Assembly (NCBI RefSeq): GCF_900105115.1
Contig: NZ_FNRV01000001.1
Location: forward strand, 3,457,501 to 3,521,500
Reading direction: 5' to 3'
DNA from: Pseudomonas mohnii
GTDB taxonomy: Bacteria; Pseudomonadota; Gammaproteobacteria; Pseudomonadales; Pseudomonadaceae
Length of the DNA stretch: 64,000 nucleotides
Shown: positions 45,258 to 59,219 of the stretch, piece after piece
How the letters are laid out: every line of letters begins with the position of its first letter
Position numbering within the stretch: the first letter of the stretch is position 1
The notes under the pieces: model-generated
Database searches by the model: none
What the model saw: the letters and a program-made list of their open reading frames with translations, nothing else
Told to the model about the DNA's origin: nothing
Translations under genes and position numbers: made by a program

Positions 45258-46331
45258 ATGCGTCCTGCCCGTGCCCTGATCGACCTTCAAGCCCTGCGTC
45301 ATAACTACCAAATCGCCCGTGAAGTTTCGGGTGCCAAGGCCCTCGCGGTCATCAAGGCCGACGCTTATGGCCATGGCGCGGTGCGTTGCGCCCAGGCGCT
45401 GGAAGCCGAGGCCGACGGTTTTGCCGTGGCCTGCATCGAAGAAGCCCTGGAACTGCGTGCCGCGGGCATTCGTGCGCCGGTGCTGTTGCTGGAAGGTTTT
45501 TTCGAAGCCGATGAACTGTCGCTGATCGTCGAGCATGACTTCTGGTGCGTGGTGCATTCGCTGTGGCAGCTCGAAGCGATCGAGAAGGCCGCACTGAGCA
45601 AACCGATTGTGGTCTGGCTCAAACTCGATTCGGGCATGCACCGGGTGGGCCTGCATCCGAAGGATTACCAGGCGGCCTATCAACGTCTGCTGGCCAGTGG
45701 CAAGGTCGCGAAGATCGTGCTGATGAGCCACTTCGCCCGTGCAGATGAGTTGCACAGTCAAGCGAGCGCCGAGCAGGTCGCGGTGTTTGAAGCGGCGCGT
45801 CAGGGGTTGTCGGCCGAGGTCAGCCTGCGCAACTCGCCGGCGGTGCTCGGTTGGCCGCAGGTCCCGAGCGATTGGGTGCGCCCGGGCATCATGCTCTACG
45901 GCGCCACGCCATTCGAAGAAGCCAATGCCCTGGCTGCACGCCTGCAACCGGTGATGACCCTCGAATCGAAAGTGATCTGCGTGCGTGAACTGCCGGCCGG
46001 CGAGCCGATTGGTTATGGCGCCAAATTCATCACCCAGAAACCGATGCGCGTTGGCGTGGTGGCCATGGGTTACGCCGATGGCTACCCGCGCCAGGCGCCG
46101 ACCGGCACGCCAGTGTTGGTTGCCGGGCAACGTAGCCAGTTGATCGGTCGCGTGTCGATGGACATGCTGTGCATCGACCTGACCGATGTGCCGCAAGCGG
46201 GCCTGGGTTCTACCGTGGAGCTGTGGGGCAAGAACATTCTGGCCAGCGACGTGGCCATTGCGGCCGGGACAATTCCTTACCAGATCTTCTGCAACCTGCG
46301 CCGGGTGCCACTGCTCTATTCCGGGGCCTGA
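45258..46331 (+). CDS. dadX: Catabolic alanine racemase DadX
   Basis: 357 residues. PLP-binding Lys33 in '[16 protein letters not shown]', the racemase Tyr region in '[17 protein letters not shown]' and '[12 protein letters not shown]'. It interconverts L- and D-alanine so that DadA can burn D-alanine. Length and neighbours (dadA upstream) indicate DadX and not the biosynthetic Alr. It has no strong ribosome site (AGAAG only), and an intrinsic terminator stands between it and the dadA-ridA part. Confidence 0.95.
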   Translation: MRPARALIDLQALRHNYQIAREVSGAKALAVIKADAYGHGAVRCAQALEAEADGFAVACIEEALELRAAGIRAPVLLLEGFFEADELSLIVEHDFWCVVHSLWQLEAIEKAALSKPIVVWLKLDSGMHRVGLHPKDYQAAYQRLLASGKVAKIVLMSHFARADELHSQASAEQVAVFEAARQGLSAEVSLRNSPAVLGWPQVPSDWVRPGIMLYGATPFEEANALAARLQPVMTLESKVICVRELPAGEPIGYGAKFITQKPMRVGVVAMGYADGYPRQAPTGTPVLVAGQRSQLIGRVSMDMLCIDLTDVPQAGLGSTVELWGKNILASDVAIAAGTIPYQIFCNLRRVPLLYSGA

Positions 46332-46459
46332 GGCCAGACAGGCCGGACCGGAAGTTGTCTCGCCGAACAGGATTCAGGTCAAAGTGTTGTAAATACTGAA
46401 CGCTGTCGCCATGATAACGCTCATTATTCCAACAACCTGAATTCCTGGAGGCTCCAGCA

Positions 46460-47008
46460 TTGGACGTCGGTGAGCGACTGCAATCAATCCGTAAGCTCAA
46501 AGGTCTTTCCCAGCGTGAGCTCGCCAAGCGCGCGGGCGTCACCAACAGCACCATTTCGATGATCGAGAAGAACAGCGTCAGCCCCTCGATCAGCTCGCTG
46601 CGCAAAGTGTTGGGCGGGATTCCCATGTCCATGGTCGAGTTCTTCTCGGAAGAAATCCTGCAGGAAAAACCGGCTCAGATCGTCTACAAAGCCAACGAGC
46701 TGATCGATATTTCCGATGGTGCAGTGACCATGAAACTGGTTGGCCGGGCACACCCGAGTCGGGCGATCACGTTCCTCACTGAAATCTACCCGCCAGGCGC
46801 CGATACCGGTGAAGAGATGCTCACCCATGAGGGCGAGGAAACCGGCATTTTGGTCGAGGGACGGCTGGAACTGGTGGTGGGACTCGAAACATTTGTGCTC
46901 GAGGCGGGCGATAGCTACTACTTTGAAAGTACCAAGCCGCATCGTTTCCGTAATCCGTTCGATGCGCCGGCGCGACTAATCAGCGCAGCTACACCGGCGA
47001 ACTTTTAA
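46460..47008 (+). CDS. XRE-cupin regulator, PuuR-like
   Basis: 182 residues. N-terminal HTH ('LQSIRKLKGLSQRELAKRAG', 'TNSTISMIEKNSVSPSISSL') and C-terminal cupin ('PGADTGEEMLTHEGEETGIL', 'EAGDSYYFESTKPHRFRNPF'). PuuR-type proteins repress polyamine catabolism genes and release on putrescine-like ligands. The start is a TTG at 46460-46462, 8 bases after GGAGG. It fits the KauB and PuuB-like genes in the window, although no operator was identified. Confidence 0.92.
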   Translation: MDVGERLQSIRKLKGLSQRELAKRAGVTNSTISMIEKNSVSPSISSLRKVLGGIPMSMVEFFSEEILQEKPAQIVYKANELIDISDGAVTMKLVGRAHPSRAITFLTEIYPPGADTGEEMLTHEGEETGILVEGRLELVVGLETFVLEAGDSYYFESTKPHRFRNPFDAPARLISAATPANF

Positions 47009-47066
47009 GGAAAGAGGCGCCCTGCCAGCATGGCCGAGGCCCCCGGGCGGTTTTACCGTTACGTAA

Positions 47067-47096
47067 CAAGACCCCTTCGACTTTGGGGTTGTTTCA
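47067..47096 (+). terminator. Possible terminator between the PuuR-like gene and cytochrome c5
   Basis: CCCC-TTCGACTTT-GGGG with AACAA on the left and TTGTTT on the right. The stem is short, so this is tentative. Confidence 0.35.
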
Positions 47097-47178
47097 GTGT
47101 CGCGGGCTTACCGCTATACTTGCGCCCGCCTGCGAACCGTGGCCGTAGGCGTGACTAGCCACCATTGAGGGTGAACGC

Positions 47179-47607
47179 GTGAATCTAATTATGAAAATGC
47201 TGGCTGCACCAGCAACCGTATTGGCCCTCTGGGCTGTCAGCGCTCAAGCTGCGACCAACGACGATATTGCCAAGCGCCTTGAGCCAGTCGGCCAAGTGTG
47301 TGTTCAGGGTAAAGAGTGCAAAGGCATGGAAGTCGCCGCCTCTGCCGGCGGCGGTGGCGGTGCCAAGACGCCTGACGAAGTGATTGCAAAACATTGCAAC
47401 GCTTGCCACGGCTCCGGCCTGCTGGGCGCACCGAAAATCGGTGATGCCGCTGCCTGGAAAGATCGTGCCGATCACCAGGGCGGCCTGGACGGCATCCTGG
47501 CCAAAGCCATTACCGGTATCAACTCGATGCCGCCTAAAGGCACTTGCGCCGATTGCTCCGACGCCGAGCTCAAAGGCGCGATCCAGAAGATGTCCGGCCT
47601 GAAGTAA
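47179..47607 (+). CDS. cycB: Cytochrome c5-type protein
   Basis: 142 residues with a Sec signal peptide ending 'AVSAQAA' (about residue 25). Single haem motif 'CNACH' at Cys73/Cys76/His77, and the distal Met in 'GINSMPPKGTCADCS', where the extra Cys pair is typical of cytochrome c5. A Gly/Ala linker precedes the haem domain. It carries electrons in the periplasm. The start is GTG at 47179, with GAGG 8 bases upstream; an ATG 4 codons later is possible. A strong terminator follows. Confidence 0.92.
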   Translation: MNLIMKMLAAPATVLALWAVSAQAATNDDIAKRLEPVGQVCVQGKECKGMEVAASAGGGGGAKTPDEVIAKHCNACHGSGLLGAPKIGDAAAWKDRADHQGGLDGILAKAITGINSMPPKGTCADCSDAELKGAIQKMSGLK

Positions 47608-47624
47608 GGCGCTGCATCTTTCGC

Positions 47625-47650
47625 AAAAAACCGTCTCCGGACGGTTTTTT
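47625..47650 (+). terminator. Intrinsic terminator of the cytochrome c5 gene
   Basis: AAAAAACCGTC pairs with GACGGTTTTTT around TCCG, immediately followed by T-rich sequence. Very clear. Confidence 0.9.
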
Positions 47651-47769
47651 TGTCCCCGCGGATCGCCGCTCGCTCCTACAGGGTTTTGTGTTGCTTGCAG
47701 GCTGTTCATTGCAACCAAGACCCGGCAAGCTCAGTCCAACCCCGCATCATGGAATGTCAGGAGGTTTGG

Positions 47770-49692
<1,923 letters not shown>

Positions 49693-49710
49693 CGCCCACC
49701 GCAAAACCGA

Positions 49711-49800
49711 CTGTGGGAGCCAGCCTGCTGGCGATTGCTATCTGTCAGTCATGAAGGTTTCGACTCACACGGCGCCATCGCCAGCAGGCTGGCTCCCCCA
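49711..49800. repeat. REPIN, GCCAGC variant
   Basis: CTGTGGGAGCCAGCCTGCTG at 49711 and the inverse ATCGCCAGCAGGCTGGCTCC, ending at 49800. A diverged subtype between convergent genes. Confidence 0.85.
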
Positions 49801-49820
49801 GGTATTGCAGTGTTCGGGCG

Positions 49821-52459
<2,639 letters not shown>

Positions 52460-52652
52460 ACGTAAATTCAGGAGTCAGTACGAAATGGGCCGGCATTTTA
52501 ACAGGCTCAGCGATTTGTGCTGCTCTGTCCGACTTGTGACGTACAACGCGATCTCTATTTGCCGGTTTTGTTACTTTCACGCAGGATGCGCGACCAAATT
52601 GCGTCTACTGTTCGTAATTCCGGATACAAAGGCTTCGTTTTGATAACTGATG

Positions 52653-52680
52653 TCATTGGTCATTGGTCATTGGTCATTGG
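52653..52680. repeat. Tandem repeat TCATTGG x4
   Basis: Four exact head-to-tail copies of the 7-mer TCATTGG fill 52653-52680, followed by an imperfect fifth (TTATCGG). It lies between rep and the divergent GGDEF-EAL gene. Confidence 0.9.
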
Positions 52681-52737
52681 TTATCGGCACGGCATAATGC
52701 CCACCGCCTACATATTTGCAGAGTCTAGGGAGCTAGC

Positions 52738-54411
52738 TTGTCTACGCCTGTCGAACCCTTGCGTTTGCTGCTACTGGCCGAAGAGCCAGCGTGGGCAGCG
52801 TTGTTGCGCGAGTGTCTGGCTCCGATGGGGAGCTCGGCCGTGCTCATCAGCGCGCCGAGTTGGGAGTCGGTCAGCAGTCTGTTCGATGACAACCGCAGTG
52901 CGGTGTTGTTGACCGTCCCGGCTCTTCAGCCGGCGCCTGGCCGTTGCTGTCTGCCGACGGTGTTGCTGCTTGAACATGAACCGCTGACTCCACCCGACGG
53001 TGTGAGTGACTGGCTGGTACGCGAGCATCTCGACCCGAGCATGCTGCGCCGGTGCCTGCGGCATGTGCGTGAGCGTGGCGTGCTGGAAACCACCCTGCAA
53101 CGACTCGCCGAGCAAGACCCGCTCACCGGCATTGCCAATCGCCAGGGCTTCCAGACCTTGCTGACGGCGCGATTGGCCGAAAACGAAGGGCGAGGCCTGG
53201 CGCTGGGTCACCTGGACCTCGATAACTTCCGTCATGCCAACGACGCCCTCGGCCATCAGGCCGGTGACCGGTTGATCCTGCAAGTGGTCGCGCGGCTCAA
53301 AAGCCAGCTTGAGGCCGGCGATCAACTGGCACGGCTGGGCAGCGATGAATTCGCGTTGCTGATCGACACCCGCCGCGCGCCTCAACGCGCGGAATGGATG
53401 GCCGAGCGCATCACCGAAGCGCTGGCCGAGCCGTATTGGGTCGACGGTGAGAGCCTGCTGATCGGTTCCAGCCTGGGCATTGCCCACGCCCGGGCCCAGG
53501 CCGGTGCCGATCCGTTGATGTGGCATGCGCACATCGCCATGCAACAGGCCAAGAGCACTCAGGGCTGTACCTTCCATATCTTCAACGAACGCATCAACCG
53601 CAATGCCCGCAGCATCGCCGACCTCGAAAGCGAACTGCGCCGGGCATTGCGCCGCGATGAGCTGGAACTGCATTACCAGCCACGCCTGAACCTTGAGGAC
53701 GGGCAAATCGTCGGACTCGAGGCGTTGGTGCGCTGGCGCCACGGCGAGCGTGGCTTGCTGCCACCGAGCGAGTTCGTGCCGCTGGCCGAGCAAAGCGGTC
53801 TGATCGTGCCGCTGGGTTACTGGGTGATTTCCCGGGCCTTGCGCGACATGCAGGCATTGCTCGAGCTCGGGATACCGCCATTACACATGGCGATCAACCT
53901 GTCATTCCGACAGTTTCAAGACAGTCAGTTGCTCTCGACCCTGAGCCGGCTGATTGCCGAACGTGGCGTCGAGGCGCAATGGCTGGAGTTCGAATTGACC
54001 GAAACCGCGGTCATGCGCCGCAGCGATCTGGTGAAGCAGACCATGGATGCCCTCGGTCGCCTTGGGGTGCGTTTCTCCCTCGACGATTTCGGCACCGGGT
54101 TTTCCTCGTTCGTACACCTCAATAGCCTGCCGATCACCTTGCTGAAGATCGACAAGAGTTTTGTCGGCGGCATGGAGCAACGGGAAGAGAATCGCAAACT
54201 GGTCCACGCGATGATCAACCTGGCGCACAACCTCAACCTCGAAGTCGTCGCCGAAGGGGTGGAGACGTCGGAGCAACTGGACTTGTTGCGCGGGTTTGAG
54301 TGCGATCAGGTACAGGGTTATCTGATCAGCAAGCCCTTGGCCTTGGCGGATCTGGTGGAGTACCTGACGTTTGACTCCAGTCAGAAGGCGCCGCTGGAAA
54401 TCGTCAGCTGA
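52738..54411 (+). CDS. proE: GGDEF-EAL protein with degenerate GGDEF, ProE-like
   Basis: 557 residues. A receiver-like N-terminus (about 1-115) is followed by a GGDEF domain whose signature reads 'RLGSDEFALLID' (GSDEF, second Gly lost) and by an EAL domain with 'GLEALVRW', 'DDFGTGFSSFVHL' and 'VAEGVETSEQLDLL'. All main EAL metal ligands appear present, so c-di-GMP hydrolysis is likely and synthesis unlikely. Start TTG at 52738 follows AGGGAG. Its place beside rep matches the PAO1 gene called proE. Confidence 0.88.
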   Translation: MSTPVEPLRLLLLAEEPAWAALLRECLAPMGSSAVLISAPSWESVSSLFDDNRSAVLLTVPALQPAPGRCCLPTVLLLEHEPLTPPDGVSDWLVREHLDPSMLRRCLRHVRERGVLETTLQRLAEQDPLTGIANRQGFQTLLTARLAENEGRGLALGHLDLDNFRHANDALGHQAGDRLILQVVARLKSQLEAGDQLARLGSDEFALLIDTRRAPQRAEWMAERITEALAEPYWVDGESLLIGSSLGIAHARAQAGADPLMWHAHIAMQQAKSTQGCTFHIFNERINRNARSIADLESELRRALRRDELELHYQPRLNLEDGQIVGLEALVRWRHGERGLLPPSEFVPLAEQSGLIVPLGYWVISRALRDMQALLELGIPPLHMAINLSFRQFQDSQLLSTLSRLIAERGVEAQWLEFELTETAVMRRSDLVKQTMDALGRLGVRFSLDDFGTGFSSFVHLNSLPITLLKIDKSFVGGMEQREENRKLVHAMINLAHNLNLEVVAEGVETSEQLDLLRGFECDQVQGYLISKPLALADLVEYLTFDSSQKAPLEIVS

Positions 54412-54438
54412 CCGCGAATAATTGGCTGCCACGGAGCC

Positions 54439-54540
54439 CTGTAGGAGCGAGCTTGCTCGCGATGATCGACAACGATAACGCTGGTTCGCAGGTGCACCGC
54501 GGCGTTCTCAGGTTTATCGCGAGCGAGCTCGCTCCTACAA
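54439..54540. repeat. REPIN
   Basis: CTGTAGGAGCGAGCTTGCTC at 54439 and the inverse ATCGCGAGCGAGCTCGCTCC, ending CTACAA at 54540, between convergent genes. Confidence 0.87.
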
Positions 54541-54546
54541 GGGATC

Positions 54547-55950
54547 TCAGTCGGTCTGAGCAACCCCGAAGCGCTGCTCTGATGTTGTGTCCCGCCGAAT
54601 CATGCGCTTCATCTTCCACTCGAACGCCAGTGTCAGACTCACCGCCGAGCACGCCAGGCCCAGCGCCAGGCCCCACCAGACGCCCGTCGGCCCCCATTGC
54701 AAGTCGAACGCCATCCACCAGGCGGCTGGCGCGCCGATCAGCCAATAGCAAGCCAGACCAACCAGGAACGTGGTCTTGGCGTCCTTGAGGCCACGAATGC
54801 AGCCCATGGCGATGGTTTGCGTACCGTCGAACAGCTCGAACCACGCCGCCACCGCCAACAGGCTCACCGCCAGGTGGATGACGTCGCGAAACGCCGGGTC
54901 GTTGTGGTCAAGAAACAGCCCCACCAACTGGTTCGGCAACAGCCAGAACACCATTGCAAAACACAGCATCGCCGCGGCACCGAAAGCGAGGCCGACCCGG
55001 CCAGCCAGTCGTGCATCGGGCAGTTGCCCGGCGCCGTAGTGCTGGCCGATGCGCATGGTGATCGCGTAGGAAATCCCCGCCGGCACCATGAACGCCACCG
55101 AAACGATCTGCAGGGCGATCTGGTGTGCTGCCAATGGCGTGCTGCCCATGGTGCCCATGCACAGCGCCGCGAACGCAAACAACCCGACCTCCACTGCGTA
55201 GGTGCCGCCAATCGGCAGGCCCAGACGCCACAGCTCTTTCAGGTACGGCCGGTTGAGCCGCAGCAGGCCATGACGTAGCGGATAGGCGTCGTAAGCCGGA
55301 TGCCGACGAATGTGCAGCGCCAATGCCAGGGCCATGAGGTTGGCGACAATCGCCGTGACCAGGCCAATACCCATCAGCCCCAGTTTCGGCAGGCCGAACA
55401 TGCCGGTAATCAGGGCGTAGTTGAGCAGGAAGTTCGCCACCGTACCGCCCAGGCTGATCACCATCACTGGCGTGGCCCGGCCGATGGCGCTGGTGAAACC
55501 ACGCAGGGCCATGAAGCTTAGGTAGCCGGGCAGGGCGAACGGCAGAAAGATCAGAAACTGACCCGCCGACTGGACGTTGACCTCAGCCTGGCCGAACAGC
55601 AGCAGCACCGGTTTCAGATTCCACAGCAGCAAACCGGCGACCAGCGCCATCAGCCACGCCAGCCACAATCCGGCCTGGGTCAACCGGGTCGCGCCGAGGA
55701 TATCGCCGGCACCCTGACGGATCGCCACCAGGGTGCCGACCGCAGCAATGACGCCGATGCAAAAAATCGACACGAACGAATAGGTCGCCGCGCCGAGTCC
55801 ACCACCGGCCAATGCCTCGGGACTCAGGCGCGCCATCATCAAGGTGTCGGTGAGGACCATCAACATGTGCGCCAACTGCGAGGCAATCAACGGCCCCGCC
55901 AGCCGCAGGATGGCCCAGAGTTCAATACGCGCTGGATGCTGCATGGTCAT
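54547..55950 (-). CDS. MATE-family multidrug efflux transporter
   Basis: 467 residues from the ATG at 55948-55950; another ATG two codons later is equally possible and no good ribosome site decides it. Twelve hydrophobic helices in two halves. MATE signatures 'GPLIASQLAHMLMVLTDTL' and 'GLPIGGTYAVEVGLFAF', with 'GTMGSTPLAAHQIALQIVS' in the second half and 'CIRGLKDAKTTFLVGL' near the end. It exports drugs or cationic dyes using an ion gradient. NorM-like, but exact substrate unknown. Confidence 0.9.
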   Translation of the reverse strand: MTMQHPARIELWAILRLAGPLIASQLAHMLMVLTDTLMMARLSPEALAGGGLGAATYSFVSIFCIGVIAAVGTLVAIRQGAGDILGATRLTQAGLWLAWLMALVAGLLLWNLKPVLLLFGQAEVNVQSAGQFLIFLPFALPGYLSFMALRGFTSAIGRATPVMVISLGGTVANFLLNYALITGMFGLPKLGLMGIGLVTAIVANLMALALALHIRRHPAYDAYPLRHGLLRLNRPYLKELWRLGLPIGGTYAVEVGLFAFAALCMGTMGSTPLAAHQIALQIVSVAFMVPAGISYAITMRIGQHYGAGQLPDARLAGRVGLAFGAAAMLCFAMVFWLLPNQLVGLFLDHNDPAFRDVIHLAVSLLAVAAWFELFDGTQTIAMGCIRGLKDAKTTFLVGLACYWLIGAPAAWWMAFDLQWGPTGVWWGLALGLACSAVSLTLAFEWKMKRMIRRDTTSEQRFGVAQTD

Positions 55951-56102
55951 CACGCTCGTTTATCAAAGAGGACAGGAAAGCGTCGATTCTCGACGCTCTG
56001 CACGGATTGCACAAAGGGATAAAAAGGATGGGTGGCATGATTAAAACTCATGCTGGAGAGTTTCTGCTAGGGTGGTCTAATCCCGCTGTAGGAGCTTTCC
56101 CA

Positions 56103-57023
56103 ATGTCACGTCGCCTTCCTCCCTTGTATGCCTTGCGCGCATTCGAAGCTGCGGCGCGGCACAGTTCGTTCACGCGAGCGGCTGAAGAACTGTCGATCAC
56201 CCAGAGTGCGGTCAGCCGGCACATTCGTACGCTCGAAGAGCACTTTGCCTGCCGCCTGTTTCATCGCAGTGGTCGCCATCTGCAACTGACCGAATCGGCT
56301 CGCTTGCTGTTGCCGGGCATCCGCGAGGGGTTCACCGCACTGGAGCGTGCCTGTAACACCCTGCGCGCCGAGGACGACATCCTGCGCATGAAAGCCCCGT
56401 CGACCCTGACCATGCGCTGGTTGCTGGCGCGCCTGAGTCGCTTCCGCCATTTGCAACCGGGCAACGAGGTGCAATTGACCAGCGCCTGGATGGATATCGA
56501 TTCGGTGGATTTCAACGACGAGCCATTCGACTGTGCCGTGTTGCTGAGCAATGGGCACTTCCCGCCGGATTGGGAGGCGAGTGACCTGTTTTCCGAGGAA
56601 CTGATCCCGGTGGGTGCGCCCAACCTGCCGAGCGATCAGCCCTGGGACGCGGTGCGCCTGGCGAACACCGAGTTGCTGCACCCGACACCGGACCGGCGCG
56701 ACTGGCGTAACTGGCTGGAGCGCATGGGCCTGGCCGATCAAGTGTCACTCAAGGGGGGGCAGGTGTTCGATACGCTGGAGCTGGGCATGATCGCAGCCGC
56801 CCGCGGCTACGGCGTGTCCATGGGGGACCTGCTGATGGTGGCAGAGGATGTGGCGCAGGGACGTTTGAGCCTGCCATGGCCGACGGCGGTCGCCAGCGGC
56901 GAGCGTTATTACCTGGTCTGGCCGAAAACCCGTCCCGGTGGCGAGCGCATGCGTCGGCTCAGCGATTTCCTGCAAAGTGAAGTCCGGGCCATGGAATTGC
57001 CGGAAGTCGAGCACTTGAGCTGA
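56103..57023 (+). CDS. LysR-family regulator, GcvA-like
   Basis: 306 residues from the ATG at 56103. Starts 'MSRRLPPLYALRAFEAAARH', with the winged helix 'SSFTRAAEELSITQSAVSRH' and 'LEEHFACRLFHRSGRHLQLT'. The C-terminal domain has 'PSTLTMRWLLARLSRFRHLQ' and 'FDCAVLLSNGHFPPDWEASD', as in the GcvA/AmpR group. The target genes are unknown. The gene is divergent from the MATE exporter, which may be its target. A long open extension upstream has no homology. Confidence 0.9.
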   Translation: MSRRLPPLYALRAFEAAARHSSFTRAAEELSITQSAVSRHIRTLEEHFACRLFHRSGRHLQLTESARLLLPGIREGFTALERACNTLRAEDDILRMKAPSTLTMRWLLARLSRFRHLQPGNEVQLTSAWMDIDSVDFNDEPFDCAVLLSNGHFPPDWEASDLFSEELIPVGAPNLPSDQPWDAVRLANTELLHPTPDRRDWRNWLERMGLADQVSLKGGQVFDTLELGMIAAARGYGVSMGDLLMVAEDVAQGRLSLPWPTAVASGERYYLVWPKTRPGGERMRRLSDFLQSEVRAMELPEVEHLS

Positions 57024-57208
57024 AACGATAGAGCCGCCGCAATGGCGGCCTTAAGCAATATCCCGGTTTTTTACTCAAGTATTCCCTCCCTCCGCCGAAA
57101 ATCTGCAAGTGGGACCTTCGTGCAGGTTCGACGCTTTCCCCATTATCAGAAATTTTGCTGAGTGTGCGTTGCGATCAGGATGATCCGGGCGCTCGGCCAG
57201 GAGCCGTC

Positions 57209-59185
57209 ATGCCTCAACCTCGTGCCCGGATCGCCTCGCAGTTGGGTCTTGCGCTCGCTGTGATTCTGGTGACTGTCATCAGCGCAAGTACCTTGTTCGC
57301 CCTGCGTTCGCTGAACACCGCCAACCTGGCCACCCGCGAAGAGCATCTGGCGAGCGAAGCCCGGTTATTGGCCGATCAGCTGAGCACCTTCCACGGTACG
57401 TTGCGTGAAAGCACCCAGCGCCTGGCGGGCCTGTTCGAAAAGCGTTTCAGTGCTGGCCTGAGCGTGCACCCTGATGAGCCGGTAACGGTTGCGGGCACGC
57501 AGACCCCAGGGCTGCATCTGGGCAGCGAAGTGCTGAACAACAACTTCAAGGAAGTGGATGAGTTCAAGCAGATGACCGCTGGCGTGGCGACAGTGTTCGT
57601 GCGCAGCGGCGAAGACTTTATCCGGGTCAGTACATCCCTGAGCAAACAGGACGGCAGCCGGGCCATCGGCACCCTGCTTGATCATGCTCACCCGGCCTAC
57701 GCACGCCTGATCGCGGGGCAGGGCTATGTCGGGCGTGCCTTGCTGTTCGATCGCTCCTACATGACGCAATACACCCCGGTACGGGACAGCAGCGGCAAGG
57801 TGATTGCCGTGCTGTTCGTGGGCTTCGATTACACCGACGCGCAGAACGCGCAGTTTGAAAACCTCAAGCGTTTCCGCATCGGCCAGACCGGTTCACTGGC
57901 ACTGTTGGACGAGCAGAACAAATGGCTGGTACCGATTGCCGGTGTGCAAGCGCTGGATCAGGCCGTGCCGGCCGTCGTGGCGCTGGTCAAGACGCCGGGC
58001 AAAGGCCGGTTCTGGAGCGACAAGTCCGAAGACTTCTACAGCATCGCCGTGCCGTTTGAAGGCGGGCCGTGGTCGGTGGTGGCGAGCATGCCGAAAACCG
58101 AAATCAGCGCCGTGACCTGGAGCGTCGGTATCCAGTTGGCTATTGGCAGTCTGTTGGCGATGTTGCTGGCGGTTGGCGCGGCGGTGTGGCTGTTGCGCAG
58201 CAAACTGGCGCCGCTGGGGGATCTGGTGCGCCAGGCCGAAGCCTTGGGCGCCGGTGATTTGAGCGTGCGTCTAAGCGTGTCGAGCAACGATGAAATCGGC
58301 CAGTTGGCTCGTGCGTTTAACCAAATGAGTCAAGCGTTGTCGACCATGGTCGAGCACATTCGCAACGCCTCGATGGAGGTCAACAGCCGCGCCCAGGCCT
58401 TATCCGGTTTGTCTGGCGGTGCCTATGAAGGGATGGAGCAGCAATCGGGCGAGATCACTAGCATGGCCGGGGCCGTGGAAGAGTTCAGCGCCACCTCCCT
58501 GAACATTGCCGACAACATGGGCAACACCCAGCGCCTGGCCCAGGAAAACGCCCAGCAAACCCGGATCGGTCGCACGTCGATGGACGAAGCGTCCTCGTCC
58601 CTGGAGCACATCGCCGGTGCACTGAACAGCACCGCGACGGTGATCAACACTTTGGGCCAGCGCTCCCAGGAAATCGGCGGCATCGTTGGCGTCATCACCT
58701 CGATCGCCGAACAAACCAACTTGTTGGCGCTTAATGCTGCGATCGAAGCGGCGCGTGCCGGTGAGCAGGGGCGTGGCTTTGCCGTGGTGGCCGATGAGGT
58801 GCGCAACCTGGCTTCGCGCACCCGTCAGGCCACGGACGAGATTTCCGTGATGATCCAGAGCATCCAGCAGGAAACAGGCAACGCCATCAGCACCATGGAG
58901 CAGGGTAACGTGCTGATGCAGGAAGGCTTGTCGCGCAATGCCAATGTCGCCTCCGCACTGGCGCGTATCGACGAGCAAAGCCGTTCGGCTGGCCAGCAAT
59001 TCGCCGCGATCACCACGGCGACCCAGGAGCAGAGCAGCACCGCGACCTTGCTCAGCAGTAACTTGCAAAGCATTGCCCTGGCGAATAGCGAGCAGCGTGA
59101 AGTGGTGTCGAACCTGGCGGTCACTGCCAAAGAGCTGGAAAAGCTGGCGGCAGACTTGCGTGCCGAGGTTGACCGGTTTCGTTGA
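57209..59185 (+). CDS. Methyl-accepting chemotaxis protein with Cache sensor
   Basis: 658 residues from the ATG at 57209 (AGGAG 8 bases before). TM1 at about 11-31, a periplasmic Cache_3/Cache_2-type sensor (about 40-300; '[19 protein letters not shown]', '[20 protein letters not shown]'), TM2 near 305-330, HAMP ('[16 protein letters not shown]') and the signalling domain with the hairpin tip '[20 protein letters not shown]' and '[20 protein letters not shown]'. Cache sensors often bind amino acids, organic acids or polyamines; the ligand cannot be read here. Confidence 0.94.
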   Translation: MPQPRARIASQLGLALAVILVTVISASTLFALRSLNTANLATREEHLASEARLLADQLSTFHGTLRESTQRLAGLFEKRFSAGLSVHPDEPVTVAGTQTPGLHLGSEVLNNNFKEVDEFKQMTAGVATVFVRSGEDFIRVSTSLSKQDGSRAIGTLLDHAHPAYARLIAGQGYVGRALLFDRSYMTQYTPVRDSSGKVIAVLFVGFDYTDAQNAQFENLKRFRIGQTGSLALLDEQNKWLVPIAGVQALDQAVPAVVALVKTPGKGRFWSDKSEDFYSIAVPFEGGPWSVVASMPKTEISAVTWSVGIQLAIGSLLAMLLAVGAAVWLLRSKLAPLGDLVRQAEALGAGDLSVRLSVSSNDEIGQLARAFNQMSQALSTMVEHIRNASMEVNSRAQALSGLSGGAYEGMEQQSGEITSMAGAVEEFSATSLNIADNMGNTQRLAQENAQQTRIGRTSMDEASSSLEHIAGALNSTATVINTLGQRSQEIGGIVGVITSIAEQTNLLALNAAIEAARAGEQGRGFAVVADEVRNLASRTRQATDEISVMIQSIQQETGNAISTMEQGNVLMQEGLSRNANVASALARIDEQSRSAGQQFAAITTATQEQSSTATLLSSNLQSIALANSEQREVVSNLAVTAKELEKLAADLRAEVDRFR

Positions 59186-59219
59186 GGTGCTTTTGAAATA
59201 GTCGATGCGGCGTCGGCAC

